Below, in pieces: positions 1 through 5,616 of a DNA stretch of 18,091 nt. Under the pieces are notes generated by a model. The model had not been told where the DNA came from. It worked only from the letters and a program-made list of their open reading frames with translations, and ran no database searches. The stretch comes from 43-108 sp001915545 (GTDB lineage Bacteria; Bacteroidota; Bacteroidia; Bacteroidales; Bacteroidaceae). Position 1 is the first letter of the stretch. Each line of letters begins with the position of its first letter. Position numbers and translations under genes: made by a program. The stretch spans positions 1 to 18,091 of the forward strand of contig CABUGV010000053.1 of the NCBI GenBank assembly GCA_902491215.1, in the 5' to 3' direction.

Positions 1-268
1 TGAGATGTTCCACCAGCTGTCTGTCGGAGAATCCGGTGTACGCCTTCAGGACCATCAGGGCAATCTTTGCCGCAGGGCTGAAGATGTTCCTGCGTCCCAG
101 ACGATGATCAGACAAGCCTGCCGCTTTTGCCATACGCTCAAACGGAAACACCGAGTGAAGCCTGCCAAGCTCGCTCTCATTGAAACTCTTGCGGTATTTT
201 TCTATAATATCAAATTCTGTAAAGCCCAAAGTAGGCTGAATTTTCGAAATATTTTGTATCTTAGCCAT
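1..268 (-). CDS. Transposase, N-terminal part (DUF772-type, IS5/IS1182 group), cut by window edge
   Basis: The minus strand reads 89 codons from an ATG at 268-266 to the window edge without a stop, beginning MAKIQNISKIQPTLGFTEF. Residues from about 50 on (RRNIFSPAAKIALMVLKAY, then a TGFSDRQLVEHL-like stretch) match the conserved N-terminal DUF772 region of IS5/IS1182-type DDE transposases, in which a hydrophobic helix is followed by GxSDRQLVE. The DDE catalytic core lies outside the window. This start was chosen because the frame opens well there and the MAK start is typical. No strong ribosome binding site is visible, as usual in Bacteroidota. Whether the full element is intact cannot be judged. 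Confidence 0.8.
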   Translation of the reverse strand, partial: MAKIQNISKIQPTLGFTEFDIIEKYRKSFNESELGRLHSVFPFERMAKAAGLSDHRLGRRNIFSPAAKIALMVLKAYTGFSDRQLVEHL

Positions 269-284
269 ATCTTAGTCATGGAAT

Positions 285-323
285 TTCCCCCGTTTTGGCT
301 GTCAAACCTTATTTTCGGGGGAA
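285..323 (-). repeat. 8-bp perfect inverted repeat in the transposase 5' leader
   Basis: TTCCCCCG at 285-292 is the exact reverse complement of CGGGGGAA at 316-323, with a 23-nt AT-rich loop. It lies 17 bp upstream of the transposase start codon. In the transposase mRNA it would form a GC-rich stem in the 5' leader. This may limit translation of the transposase, a common strategy in IS elements, but that role is inferred. Confidence 0.5.
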
Positions 324-336
324 TACCTAAAGATAC

Positions 337-383
337 AAAAAAGCCAGCTAATTCGCAACACTTTGTGTATGAATTAGTTGGCT
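337..383 (-). terminator. Rho-independent terminator at the IS end, stopping transcription into the transposase
   Basis: The arms 342-354 and 371-383 pair over 13 positions with a single G-T wobble (AGCCAGCTAATTC against GAATTAGTTGGCT), with a 16-nt loop. Read on the minus strand, the hairpin is followed directly by a run of six T (337-342 complement). It sits upstream of the transposase and so would stop transcription arriving from neighbouring genes. IS elements often insulate themselves in this way. It may also overlap the terminal inverted repeat. Confidence 0.65.
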
Positions 384-403
384 AATTTTATTCTATTTAC
401 TGA

Positions 404-1021
404 ATATCCCTAAATATGCTTTGTCATCGTTCTTGGAATGCAGAAAATACAACTCCTAGTTTGGCTATATATGATGACCGTATTGTATTTCAGAATCCGG
501 GAGCATTTCCGCTTGGTATGACATGGCATGATTTTGTGGACGACCAAATAGGTTCTCTTCCTGCTAACCCTACAATTGCAAATGTTTTTTATCGTCGTGG
601 TACTATGGAGGCCTGGGGACGTGGCATAGGACTTATTATGGAAAGTTGTAGAGAACAGGGCCTTCCTGCTCCTGAGATAAGAGTAATTGCACCATTTGTT
701 AGTCTTACAATATGGTTTAAAAGAGCATTGACTGATGGAGTCAGAGAACTGTCTAGCTCAGATGTTGATGCTGTCACCCCTAGTCACACCCCAAGTCAGA
801 ATGAACTGCACCCCAAGTCGAAGTTCATTTCACCCCAAGAGAAGGTTTTTGAGTTTTGTCGCACCCCAAGGAGCGTTTCTGAAATTGCAGATATGCTTGG
901 GGTGAACGACAAAAAATGGGTGCGTAAGAAGTATGTCGCACCGTTTATTGGAAAAAAACTGCAAATGACAATTCCTGACAAACCTAATAGCCAGAATCAA
1001 AAATATAAAATAATTGAATGA
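404..1021 (+). pseudogene. 5'-truncated AlbA_2/AAA_4-type ATP-binding protein (C-terminal half)
   Basis: The open frame runs from about 404 (first in-frame ATG at 416) to TGA at 1019-1021. It starts in the middle of a conserved domain: NMLCHRSW corresponds to the N-A-L-x-H-R-D-Y block of the HATPase_c_4/AAA_4 family. It continues with SLAIYDDRIVFQNPGAFP, then NPTIANVFYRRGTMEAWGRG and a CREQGLPAPE-type block, all typical of these proteins. The last 70 or so residues look like a winged helix (VFEFCRTPRSVSEIADMLG). Intact relatives are about twice as long and carry an N-terminal AlbA_2 (Schlafen-type) domain, absent here. An in-frame TGA at 401 and IS sequence lie directly upstream. A shortened product from ATG 416 is possible but would lack the N-terminal domain. 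Family members are regulators or defence-related proteins of mostly unknown function. Confidence 0.75.
775..904 (+). repeat. Cluster of spaced CACCCCAAG 9-mers
   Basis: Exact CACCCCAAG occurs at 787-795, 809-817, 831-839 and 862-870. A one-mismatch copy (CACCCCTAG) is at 775-783, and an exact inverted copy (CTTGGGGTG) at 896-904. The four forward copies start 22, 22 and 31 bp apart and fall in all three codon phases of the host frame, reading TPS, HPK, SPQ and TPR. The repeat is therefore conserved at DNA level and not as a peptide. The inverted copy can pair with the copy at 862. The cluster lies in the linker between the AAA_4 part and the winged helix. Confidence 0.75.
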
Positions 1022-1058
1022 TATCGTTTGTTGTGAACTTTTACTAATTTGATGTTTA

Positions 1059-1115
1059 AACTCAAATCGGTCATTAGAGGCTTTTTATCTTTGTTTCTAA
1101 TGATTGATTTGAGTT
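1059..1115. terminator. Long inverted repeat between convergent genes, possible terminator
   Basis: The arms 1059-1078 and 1096-1115 are complementary over 20 positions except for two adjacent G-T pairs, with a 17-nt loop. It lies between the end of the gene remnant (plus strand) and the end of the kinase gene (minus strand), where a bidirectional terminator is expected. No clean T-run follows either arm, so an intrinsic terminator is not certain. It could also be a remnant of a small mobile element. The two non-Watson-Crick pairs are G-U wobbles in plus-strand RNA and A-C mismatches in minus-strand RNA. Confidence 0.45.
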
Positions 1116-1169
1116 CTATAATCTACTTTTCAGTGCTGTGGATACAGAACTATTTTTCATATTTCCTTA

Positions 1170-2432
1170 TTATTTCTGTGGCAGGTAAATTCTGAATGTT
1201 GTTCCCTTGCCGTATTCTGATTCTGCACTTATGTTTCCTCCGTGCATCACGATGATTTGTCGGCAGAGGGCGAGCCCTATTCCTGAACCTTCGGTTTTGG
1301 TGGTGAAGAAAGGTACGAAGATGCGGTTGATGACGTCGGGCAGTATTCCGGTGCCGTTGTCGCTGATGGTGAAGCTCATTCCTGCGCGTGGTGCGGGTGA
1401 GGCACTGACGCTGATATGTGTGGCACGTGCTTCGCGTGCATTGCGTATGATGTTGATGAACACCTGCTCGAGTTGTGAGCGGTCGGCTCTTATGGTCATG
1501 CCGAGAGGCGATGCGGTGAAGGTGATGTCGGGGGCATGGAGGAGCTTGTCGAGGTCGTTGAAGAGGTTGTCGATGCTGACGGTGGCGAGGCTCGGACGTG
1601 GCATGCGCGTGAGCTTGCGGTAGTTGCCGACGAAGGTTGTGAGGCCTTGGCAACGGCGGTTGATGACGTCGAGCCCCTGATGGATTATCTCGCGTGTGTG
1701 AGGATCGTCGGGCGCCGAGTTCATACGTTCGCAGAGAGTGCCGGAGAGGGAGATGACGGGCGTGATGGAGTTCATGATTTCGTGGGTAAGCACCCTGATG
1801 AGCTTCTGCCATGCTTCGGCTTCTGTGTGTTCTACGGCTGTGTGTATGTCGCGTATGGTGACGATGAACTTTTCGCTTCCGTCGAGTTTCATGCGTACGG
1901 CTGAGATGTTGAGGTCGCCTCCATCGGCGATGTGCACAAGAGGAGTGCCGTCGTCAAGAGCCTTGACCACGTATGACGGCAGGGATACTGCATCAATGCC
2001 GAAGAGGGCGCGTGCTGCACGGTTTGTCCACTCGATGCTGTGACGTGTGTCGGCCACTGCCACGGCTGTGTCTACTTCTTCAAGCAGCTGCGAGCAGTAG
2101 ATGCTGCGTGCTTCGGTTTCGCTCAGGCGCAGGCGCATATCGTGAATGGCATCTGCCAGGCGTGTGCACTGGTGTGCTATTTCGCTGTCGGCAAATGGAG
2201 GGCGCAGGTTGATTGTCAGGTCGCCCTGTGCAATGCTGTCGGCTGCGCGTCGGATTGTTTCCGTCTGCCGGAGGTGGAGACGGTAGAGGCCGATACATGC
2301 CGAGATGGCAAAGAGCAGGGATGCCACGGTGAGGAACGGCATGGAGGCGTTGACGGCAAGTACAGTAGCTGTTAAGGAGACGGCTAGCAAGGCTATGAGG
2401 AAGATGAGCATGAGCGGATAGCGGCGGTTCAT
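1170..2432 (-). CDS. Sensor histidine kinase (NtrB/NtrY-like) with minimal periplasmic loop
   Basis: This 420-residue membrane kinase is the likely partner of the NtrC-type regulator 47 bp upstream on the same strand. Two hydrophobic helices at about 6-27 and 32-51 are separated by only a few residues, so there is no periplasmic sensor domain. A HAMP-like stretch (about 52-105) and a PAS-like region (about 110-195) follow. The H-box is RVLTHEIMNSITP with the phospho-acceptor His217. The ATPase domain shows the N-box (FINIIRNAREA, 325-335), G1 (DNGTG, 358-362), the F-box (FVPFFTTK) and G2 (GSGIGLAL, 382-389). All expected catalytic residues are present. The signal is unknown. The architecture implies sensing within the membrane or in the cytoplasm, and the divergent exporter is a plausible partner. 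Kinase and regulator are probably cotranscribed. Confidence 0.93.
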   Translation of the reverse strand: MNRRYPLMLIFLIALLAVSLTATVLAVNASMPFLTVASLLFAISACIGLYRLHLRQTETIRRAADSIAQGDLTINLRPPFADSEIAHQCTRLADAIHDMRLRLSETEARSIYCSQLLEEVDTAVAVADTRHSIEWTNRAARALFGIDAVSLPSYVVKALDDGTPLVHIADGGDLNISAVRMKLDGSEKFIVTIRDIHTAVEHTEAEAWQKLIRVLTHEIMNSITPVISLSGTLCERMNSAPDDPHTREIIHQGLDVINRRCQGLTTFVGNYRKLTRMPRPSLATVSIDNLFNDLDKLLHAPDITFTASPLGMTIRADRSQLEQVFINIIRNAREARATHISVSASPAPRAGMSFTISDNGTGILPDVINRIFVPFFTTKTEGSGIGLALCRQIIVMHGGNISAESEYGKGTTFRIYLPQK

Positions 2433-2479
2433 AGGCGGTGAGGTGTGATGATGTATATATGTGTGCTGTTATGATTATG

Positions 2480-3862
2480 TCAGAGCTTGTACTTCTCTAT
2501 CTTGCGGTAGAGGGCAAAGCGGGTGATGCCCAGTTTCTCGGCTGCGTAGGTCATGTTTCCTCCGCTTTCGCGTATGGCACGCTCGATGGCACGCCGTTCG
2601 ATGCGCTCAAGGTTGAGTTCGCCGTCGTCTTGCGAAGCTGTGTCGTTCGATCGTCGGGACTTTCCGCTTTCGGGCAGGAAGAAATCGTCGGGACGCAGCG
2701 AACGTCCGTCGCTCAGTATGACGGCACGCTCGACTACATGCTGAAGCTCGCGCACGTTGCCCGGCCACGGGTAGCGCATGAGTTTCGATTGGGCCTCGCG
2801 GTTGATTGATGCCGCCTGCTTGTGGTACTTGTGGCTGTAGATGTCGAGGAAGTGCGAAGCGAGAAGAAGAATGTCCGTTCCGCGTTCGTGCAATGGTGGT
2901 ATGCGCAGTTCGATGGTGTTGATGCGGTAGAGAAGGTCTTGACGGAAACGTCCGTCGGCGGCCATCTGTGCGAGCGGTGCATTGGTTGCGCTGATGAGGC
3001 GCACGTCGATGTCGGTAGGGTTGACGGCACCCAGGCGCATTGTCTGCCTTTTCTCAATGGCCGTGAGGAGTTTTGCCTGCATGGCAGGGGTGAGGTTGCC
3101 TATTTCGTCGAGGAAGAGCGTTCCTCCTGACGCCATTTCCATGCGCCCGGGCTTGGAGGTGCGTGCATCGGTGAAGGCACCCTTCTCGTAACCGAAGAGT
3201 TCGCTCTCGAAAAGCTGTTCGGGTATGGTGCCGAGGTCGATGGTGACGAAAGGTGCTGAGGCACGCGGTGAGAGGTGCTTGAGGCTTCGCGCCACGAGGT
3301 CCTTTCCGGTGCCGTTCTCGCCGAGTATGAGTATGTTGGCATCGGTAGCTCCGAGACGGCATATCATGTCCTTGAGCTGGAGCATCTGCGGCGACTCGCC
3401 GATAAGCTGAGGCATGGTGTCGGAGGCGTTGAGCGACTGCACCTGATGTTTTAGTCGATCGACCTCCTTGCGTGAACGGCTCAGTTCTACAGCCGAAGAA
3501 ATGGTTGCGAGCATCTTCTCGTTCTCCCACGGTTTGGACACAAAGTCGGTGGCACCCGCCTTTATGGCTCTCACGGCCTTGTCGGTGTCGGAATAGGCGG
3601 TCATGAAGACGACTACAGCCTTTGGGTCGTGCTCGAGTATGACGCGGAGATGGTCGAAACCTTCCTGTCCGCCAACGGCATCGCTGCAGAAATTCATGTC
3701 GAGCAGGATTACATCGGGCTTGAACGTATCCATGAAGTGTATGATGCGCTCGGGTTGCGTGGTCACCTTTACCTTCTCTGTATAAGGTTCGAGAAGAAGG
3801 TTGAGGGCGAAGAGCACGTCTTGGTTGTCGTCGACAATGAGTATCTTTCCTTTCGTTTCCAT
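2480..3862 (-). CDS. Sigma54-dependent response regulator (NtrC family)
   Basis: This 460-residue protein has the full NtrC layout. The receiver domain (about 5-120) has acidic residues D11 and D12, phospho-acceptor D55 (VILLDMN), T88 and K110. The AAA+ domain has Walker A GENGTGKD (181-188), the sigma54-contact loop GAFTDA (228-233), Walker B GTLFLDEIG (247-255) and an RFRQDLLYRI arginine-finger region (305-314). A C-terminal Fis-type helix-turn-helix (about 418-458) includes NMTYAAEKLGITRFALYRKI. The loop reads GAFTDA and not the canonical GAFTGA, but keeps the key F and T; I recall this form from other Bacteroidota activators. The gene is first in the minus-strand pair and is followed by its kinase. 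It should activate the divergent exporter operon through the palindromes at 3924-3958. Regulator and exporter starts are 208 bp apart. Confidence 0.95.
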   Translation of the reverse strand: METKGKILIVDDNQDVLFALNLLLEPYTEKVKVTTQPERIIHFMDTFKPDVILLDMNFCSDAVGGQEGFDHLRVILEHDPKAVVVFMTAYSDTDKAVRAIKAGATDFVSKPWENEKMLATISSAVELSRSRKEVDRLKHQVQSLNASDTMPQLIGESPQMLQLKDMICRLGATDANILILGENGTGKDLVARSLKHLSPRASAPFVTIDLGTIPEQLFESELFGYEKGAFTDARTSKPGRMEMASGGTLFLDEIGNLTPAMQAKLLTAIEKRQTMRLGAVNPTDIDVRLISATNAPLAQMAADGRFRQDLLYRINTIELRIPPLHERGTDILLLASHFLDIYSHKYHKQAASINREAQSKLMRYPWPGNVRELQHVVERAVILSDGRSLRPDDFFLPESGKSRRSNDTASQDDGELNLERIERRAIERAIRESGGNMTYAAEKLGITRFALYRKIEKYKL

Positions 3863-3892
3863 TTGCTGATGTGTGTTTCTCTATCGATATGG

Positions 3893-3900
3893 CAAAGATA
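3893..3900 (-). promoter_or_regulatory. Bacteroides-type -7 element for the regulator-kinase pair
   Basis: On the minus strand this reads TATCTTTG, a perfect match to the Bacteroidota -7 consensus TAnnTTTG, about 30 bp upstream of the regulator ATG. No convincing TTTG -33 element is visible at 19-21 bp further upstream, so the promoter may be weak or activator-dependent. The palindromes at 3924-3958 begin just upstream, consistent with autoregulation. Confidence 0.5.
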
Positions 3901-3923
3901 ATGCTTTTATGCTTGTGGTGTGC

Positions 3924-3937
3924 GTGCTTTTTCGCAC
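3924..3937. promoter_or_regulatory. Enhancer palindrome 1 (GTGC-N6-GCAC), likely activator binding site
   Basis: GTGCTTTTTCGCAC is a dyad with four fixed bases on each side. It shares its outer half-sites with the palindrome 21 bp to its right. Its centre is about 110 bp upstream of the predicted sigma54 start of tolC, where NtrC-type enhancers usually lie. Binding by the adjacent regulator is inferred from position and symmetry. Confidence 0.6.
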
Positions 3938-3944
3938 GATTTTT

Positions 3945-3958
3945 GTGCGGTTCCGCAC
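3945..3958. promoter_or_regulatory. Enhancer palindrome 2 (GTGCGGTTCCGCAC), likely activator binding site
   Basis: This is a dyad with six complementary bases on each side of a central TT. Its centre (3951.5) is 21 bp, or two helical turns, from that of palindrome 1 (3930.5). Both sites would therefore face the same side of the DNA, allowing cooperative binding of two Fis-type dimers. Its centre is about 90 bp upstream of the predicted tolC start site. Confidence 0.65.
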
Positions 3959-4014
3959 GGTGAGTTTGGGACTCTTTATTTGTGTTTGTTTTGATAATCA
4001 GGAAGTTGAGGTTG

Positions 4015-4030
4015 TGGCACGTTTTTTGAT
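4015..4030 (+). promoter_or_regulatory. Sigma54 (-24/-12) promoter of the exporter operon
   Basis: TGGCAC (4015-4020), five bases, then TTGAT (4026-4030) fits the sigma54 consensus TGGCAC-N5-TTGCA with a perfect -24 half. The -12 half deviates: its GC is GA here. Spacing is correct. The predicted start is near 4040, leaving a leader of about 30 nt before tolC. The adjacent NtrC-type gene and tandem enhancer-like palindromes make this reading much more likely than the motif alone would. Confidence 0.65.
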
Positions 4031-4053
4031 TATGCAAAGGTGTGTATCATAAG

Positions 4054-4074
4054 ATGAAAAATGTAATATCATGA
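4054..4074 (+). other. Possible 6-codon leader ORF overlapping the tolC start
   Basis: ATG at 4054 opens a 6-codon frame (MKNVIS) whose TGA at 4072-4074 overlaps the tolC ATG in an ATGA arrangement. It lies inside the predicted leader. It could couple initiation of tolC to an upstream ribosome, or be chance. No ribosome binding site distinguishes it. Confidence 0.25.
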
Positions 4075-5558
4075 AAACACTTTTTTTCTATATCGCAATG
4101 ATGATTACAGTGGCTGTTGCTGGTGATGTCCGAGCACAGGAGGCAAAAAAAGTGTCGCTCACGCTTGCCGAGGCCATAGGCACAGCGCAGATGCAGTCGC
4201 CCGATGCGCGTTCGGCCGTGCATACGCTTAGGGCGGCATACTGGAACTACCGCTACTTCAAGGCAAACTATCTGCCTTCGGTGACGCTCGTTTCGGAGCC
4301 TTACCTCAACCGCCAGATAAACAAGATTACGCAACCTGACGGCAAGGAGGTGTTTCTGCAGCAGAACACGCTCAACACCGACCTCACGCTTCAGGTGAGC
4401 CAGAATGTGTGGTTCACAGGCGGAAACCTGTTCTTGCAATCAACGCTCAGGCGTGCCGACGATTTGGTTGACGGTGCATCTTCGTACAACGCACAGCCGT
4501 TCTCCATCGGCTACAGCCAGTCGTTCTTCGGCTACAACGGCCTGAAGTGGGACAGGCGCATAGAGCCGGTGAGATGGAGAGAGGCGAAGAAGTCGTATGC
4601 CGAGACGATGGAACTGATAGCTTCGCGTACGTGCAGCTATTTCTACGCATTGGCTTCGGCACAGACGAATCTGGACATCGCACGTTCCAACTATGCCTAT
4701 GCCGATACGCTCTATATGATTGCGTGCGGACGCTACAACATCGGAAGCATAACGGAGAACGAGATGCTTCAGCTGGAGGTGAACAAGCTGAACGAGGAGA
4801 CGAACGTGACGAGTGCCGAGATTGAGGTGGAGGATGCGATGCTCACGCTGCGCTCCTTTCTCGGCTACGAGAGCGATGTGCAGATTGAAGTAGTGCCGTC
4901 GGACAGCATCGTGCCTTTCTCCGTGCCGTTGGACGAGGCCCTGAAGCAGGCTTATGCCAACAGCCCCGATCCCGACAACTGCGAGAGAAGGCTCATCGAG
5001 AGCCGAAGCAACCTGGCGAGTGCCAAGGCTTCACGAGGACTGAAGGCCGACCTCTATGTGCAGTTCGGATTGTCGCAGACGGCCGACAATTTCCGCGATT
5101 CCTACCGAGACCCTCTCGACAACCAGTATGTGAGCCTATCGCTGGCACTGCCCATCCTCGATTGGGGAAGAGGGCGCGGACGTGTGAGGGTGGCACGCTC
5201 GCAGATGGAACTTGTGGAGACGCAGGTGGGGCAGGCGATGACCGACTTCGAACTGAACGTGCGCAAGATGGTGAGGCAGTTCAATCTGCAGGCGCGTCAG
5301 GTGGAAGTGGCGGCAAAGACCGACCGCACGGCACGCCGAAGATACGAGGTGGCTATGAAAATGTATCTGGCTGGCAAGTCGACGGTGCTCGACCTCAATG
5401 CCGCCACGAGCGAGAAAGACTCTGCGAGGAGAGGATACATAAGTGCCATGCAGAACTACTGGACGCTCTATTACGGATTGAGGAGCATGACGCAGTATGA
5501 TTTCCGATGCGGATGTTCACTTGAGCATGAGCTCGACATTGAGAAGATTGTGGAATGA
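4071..5558 (+). CDS. TolC-family outer-membrane efflux protein
   Basis: This 495-residue protein should form the trimeric outer-membrane channel of the exporter. A Sec signal peptide is evident: MKTLFFYIAMMITVAVAG followed by a probable cleavage after Ala22 (VRA/QE). The mature part starts with LTLAEAIGTA, the usual TolC-family opening, and shows two repeats of long helices with an LPILDWGRGRGRVRVA block near residue 360, the standard signature before the second helical hairpin. Length is normal for the family. It is the first gene after the predicted sigma54 promoter and is followed 58 bp later by the adaptor. The Cys-rich C-terminus (FRCGCSLEHE) is slightly unusual but lies in the poorly conserved periplasmic tail. 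Confidence 0.93.
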   Translation: MKTLFFYIAMMITVAVAGDVRAQEAKKVSLTLAEAIGTAQMQSPDARSAVHTLRAAYWNYRYFKANYLPSVTLVSEPYLNRQINKITQPDGKEVFLQQNTLNTDLTLQVSQNVWFTGGNLFLQSTLRRADDLVDGASSYNAQPFSIGYSQSFFGYNGLKWDRRIEPVRWREAKKSYAETMELIASRTCSYFYALASAQTNLDIARSNYAYADTLYMIACGRYNIGSITENEMLQLEVNKLNEETNVTSAEIEVEDAMLTLRSFLGYESDVQIEVVPSDSIVPFSVPLDEALKQAYANSPDPDNCERRLIESRSNLASAKASRGLKADLYVQFGLSQTADNFRDSYRDPLDNQYVSLSLALPILDWGRGRGRVRVARSQMELVETQVGQAMTDFELNVRKMVRQFNLQARQVEVAAKTDRTARRRYEVAMKMYLAGKSTVLDLNAATSEKDSARRGYISAMQNYWTLYYGLRSMTQYDFRCGCSLEHELDIEKIVE

Positions 5559-5559
5559 A

Positions 5560-5587
5560 GCGCAAATGTGGGAAAGGCGCAAATGTG
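5560..5587 (+). repeat. Tandem GCGCAAATGTG 11-mers between tolC and the adaptor gene
   Basis: GCGCAAATGTG occurs at 5560-5570 and again at 5577-5587, a 17-bp period, in the short gap after tolC. The first copy begins 2 bp after the tolC stop codon. No function is recognised. It may be a small slippage duplication. Confidence 0.5.
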
Positions 5588-5616
5588 ATTATTGAAAACG
5601 AAAAAACAGACAATAT

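Larger units (their letters stand above)
1..402 (-). mobile_element. Right-hand end of an insertion sequence (IS5/IS1182-like), partial
   Basis: This is the end of an IS whose transposase reads leftward out of the window. The boundary with host DNA is inferred, not seen. The reading frame of the neighbouring gene remnant becomes recognisable at about 404, so the IS end should lie between the hairpin ending at 383 and about 403. The other IS end is outside the window, so terminal inverted repeats and target duplication cannot be read. The element appears to have interrupted or deleted the 5' half of the neighbouring gene. Confidence 0.6.

Noticed and set aside
5..385. 126-residue plus-strand ORF at the window start
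   Set aside because: It is antisense to the transposase frame, which has recognisable family motifs, and it runs through the terminator hairpin. It shows no domain.
775..904. CRISPR array
   Set aside because: The repeat units are only 9 bp, spacers are 12-22 bp, spacing is irregular, and the cluster is inside a coding frame with no cas genes.
1150..1812. 220-residue minus-strand ORF overlapping the kinase 3' half
   Set aside because: It is an alternative frame of the kinase gene, rich in His and Arg. The kinase frame contains all catalytic boxes of the ATPase domain.
3054..4037. 327-residue minus-strand ORF overlapping the regulator gene and the enhancer region
   Set aside because: It is a different frame of the regulator gene, with low-complexity His/Arg-rich sequence, and would cross the divergent promoter region. 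The NtrC frame is unambiguous.
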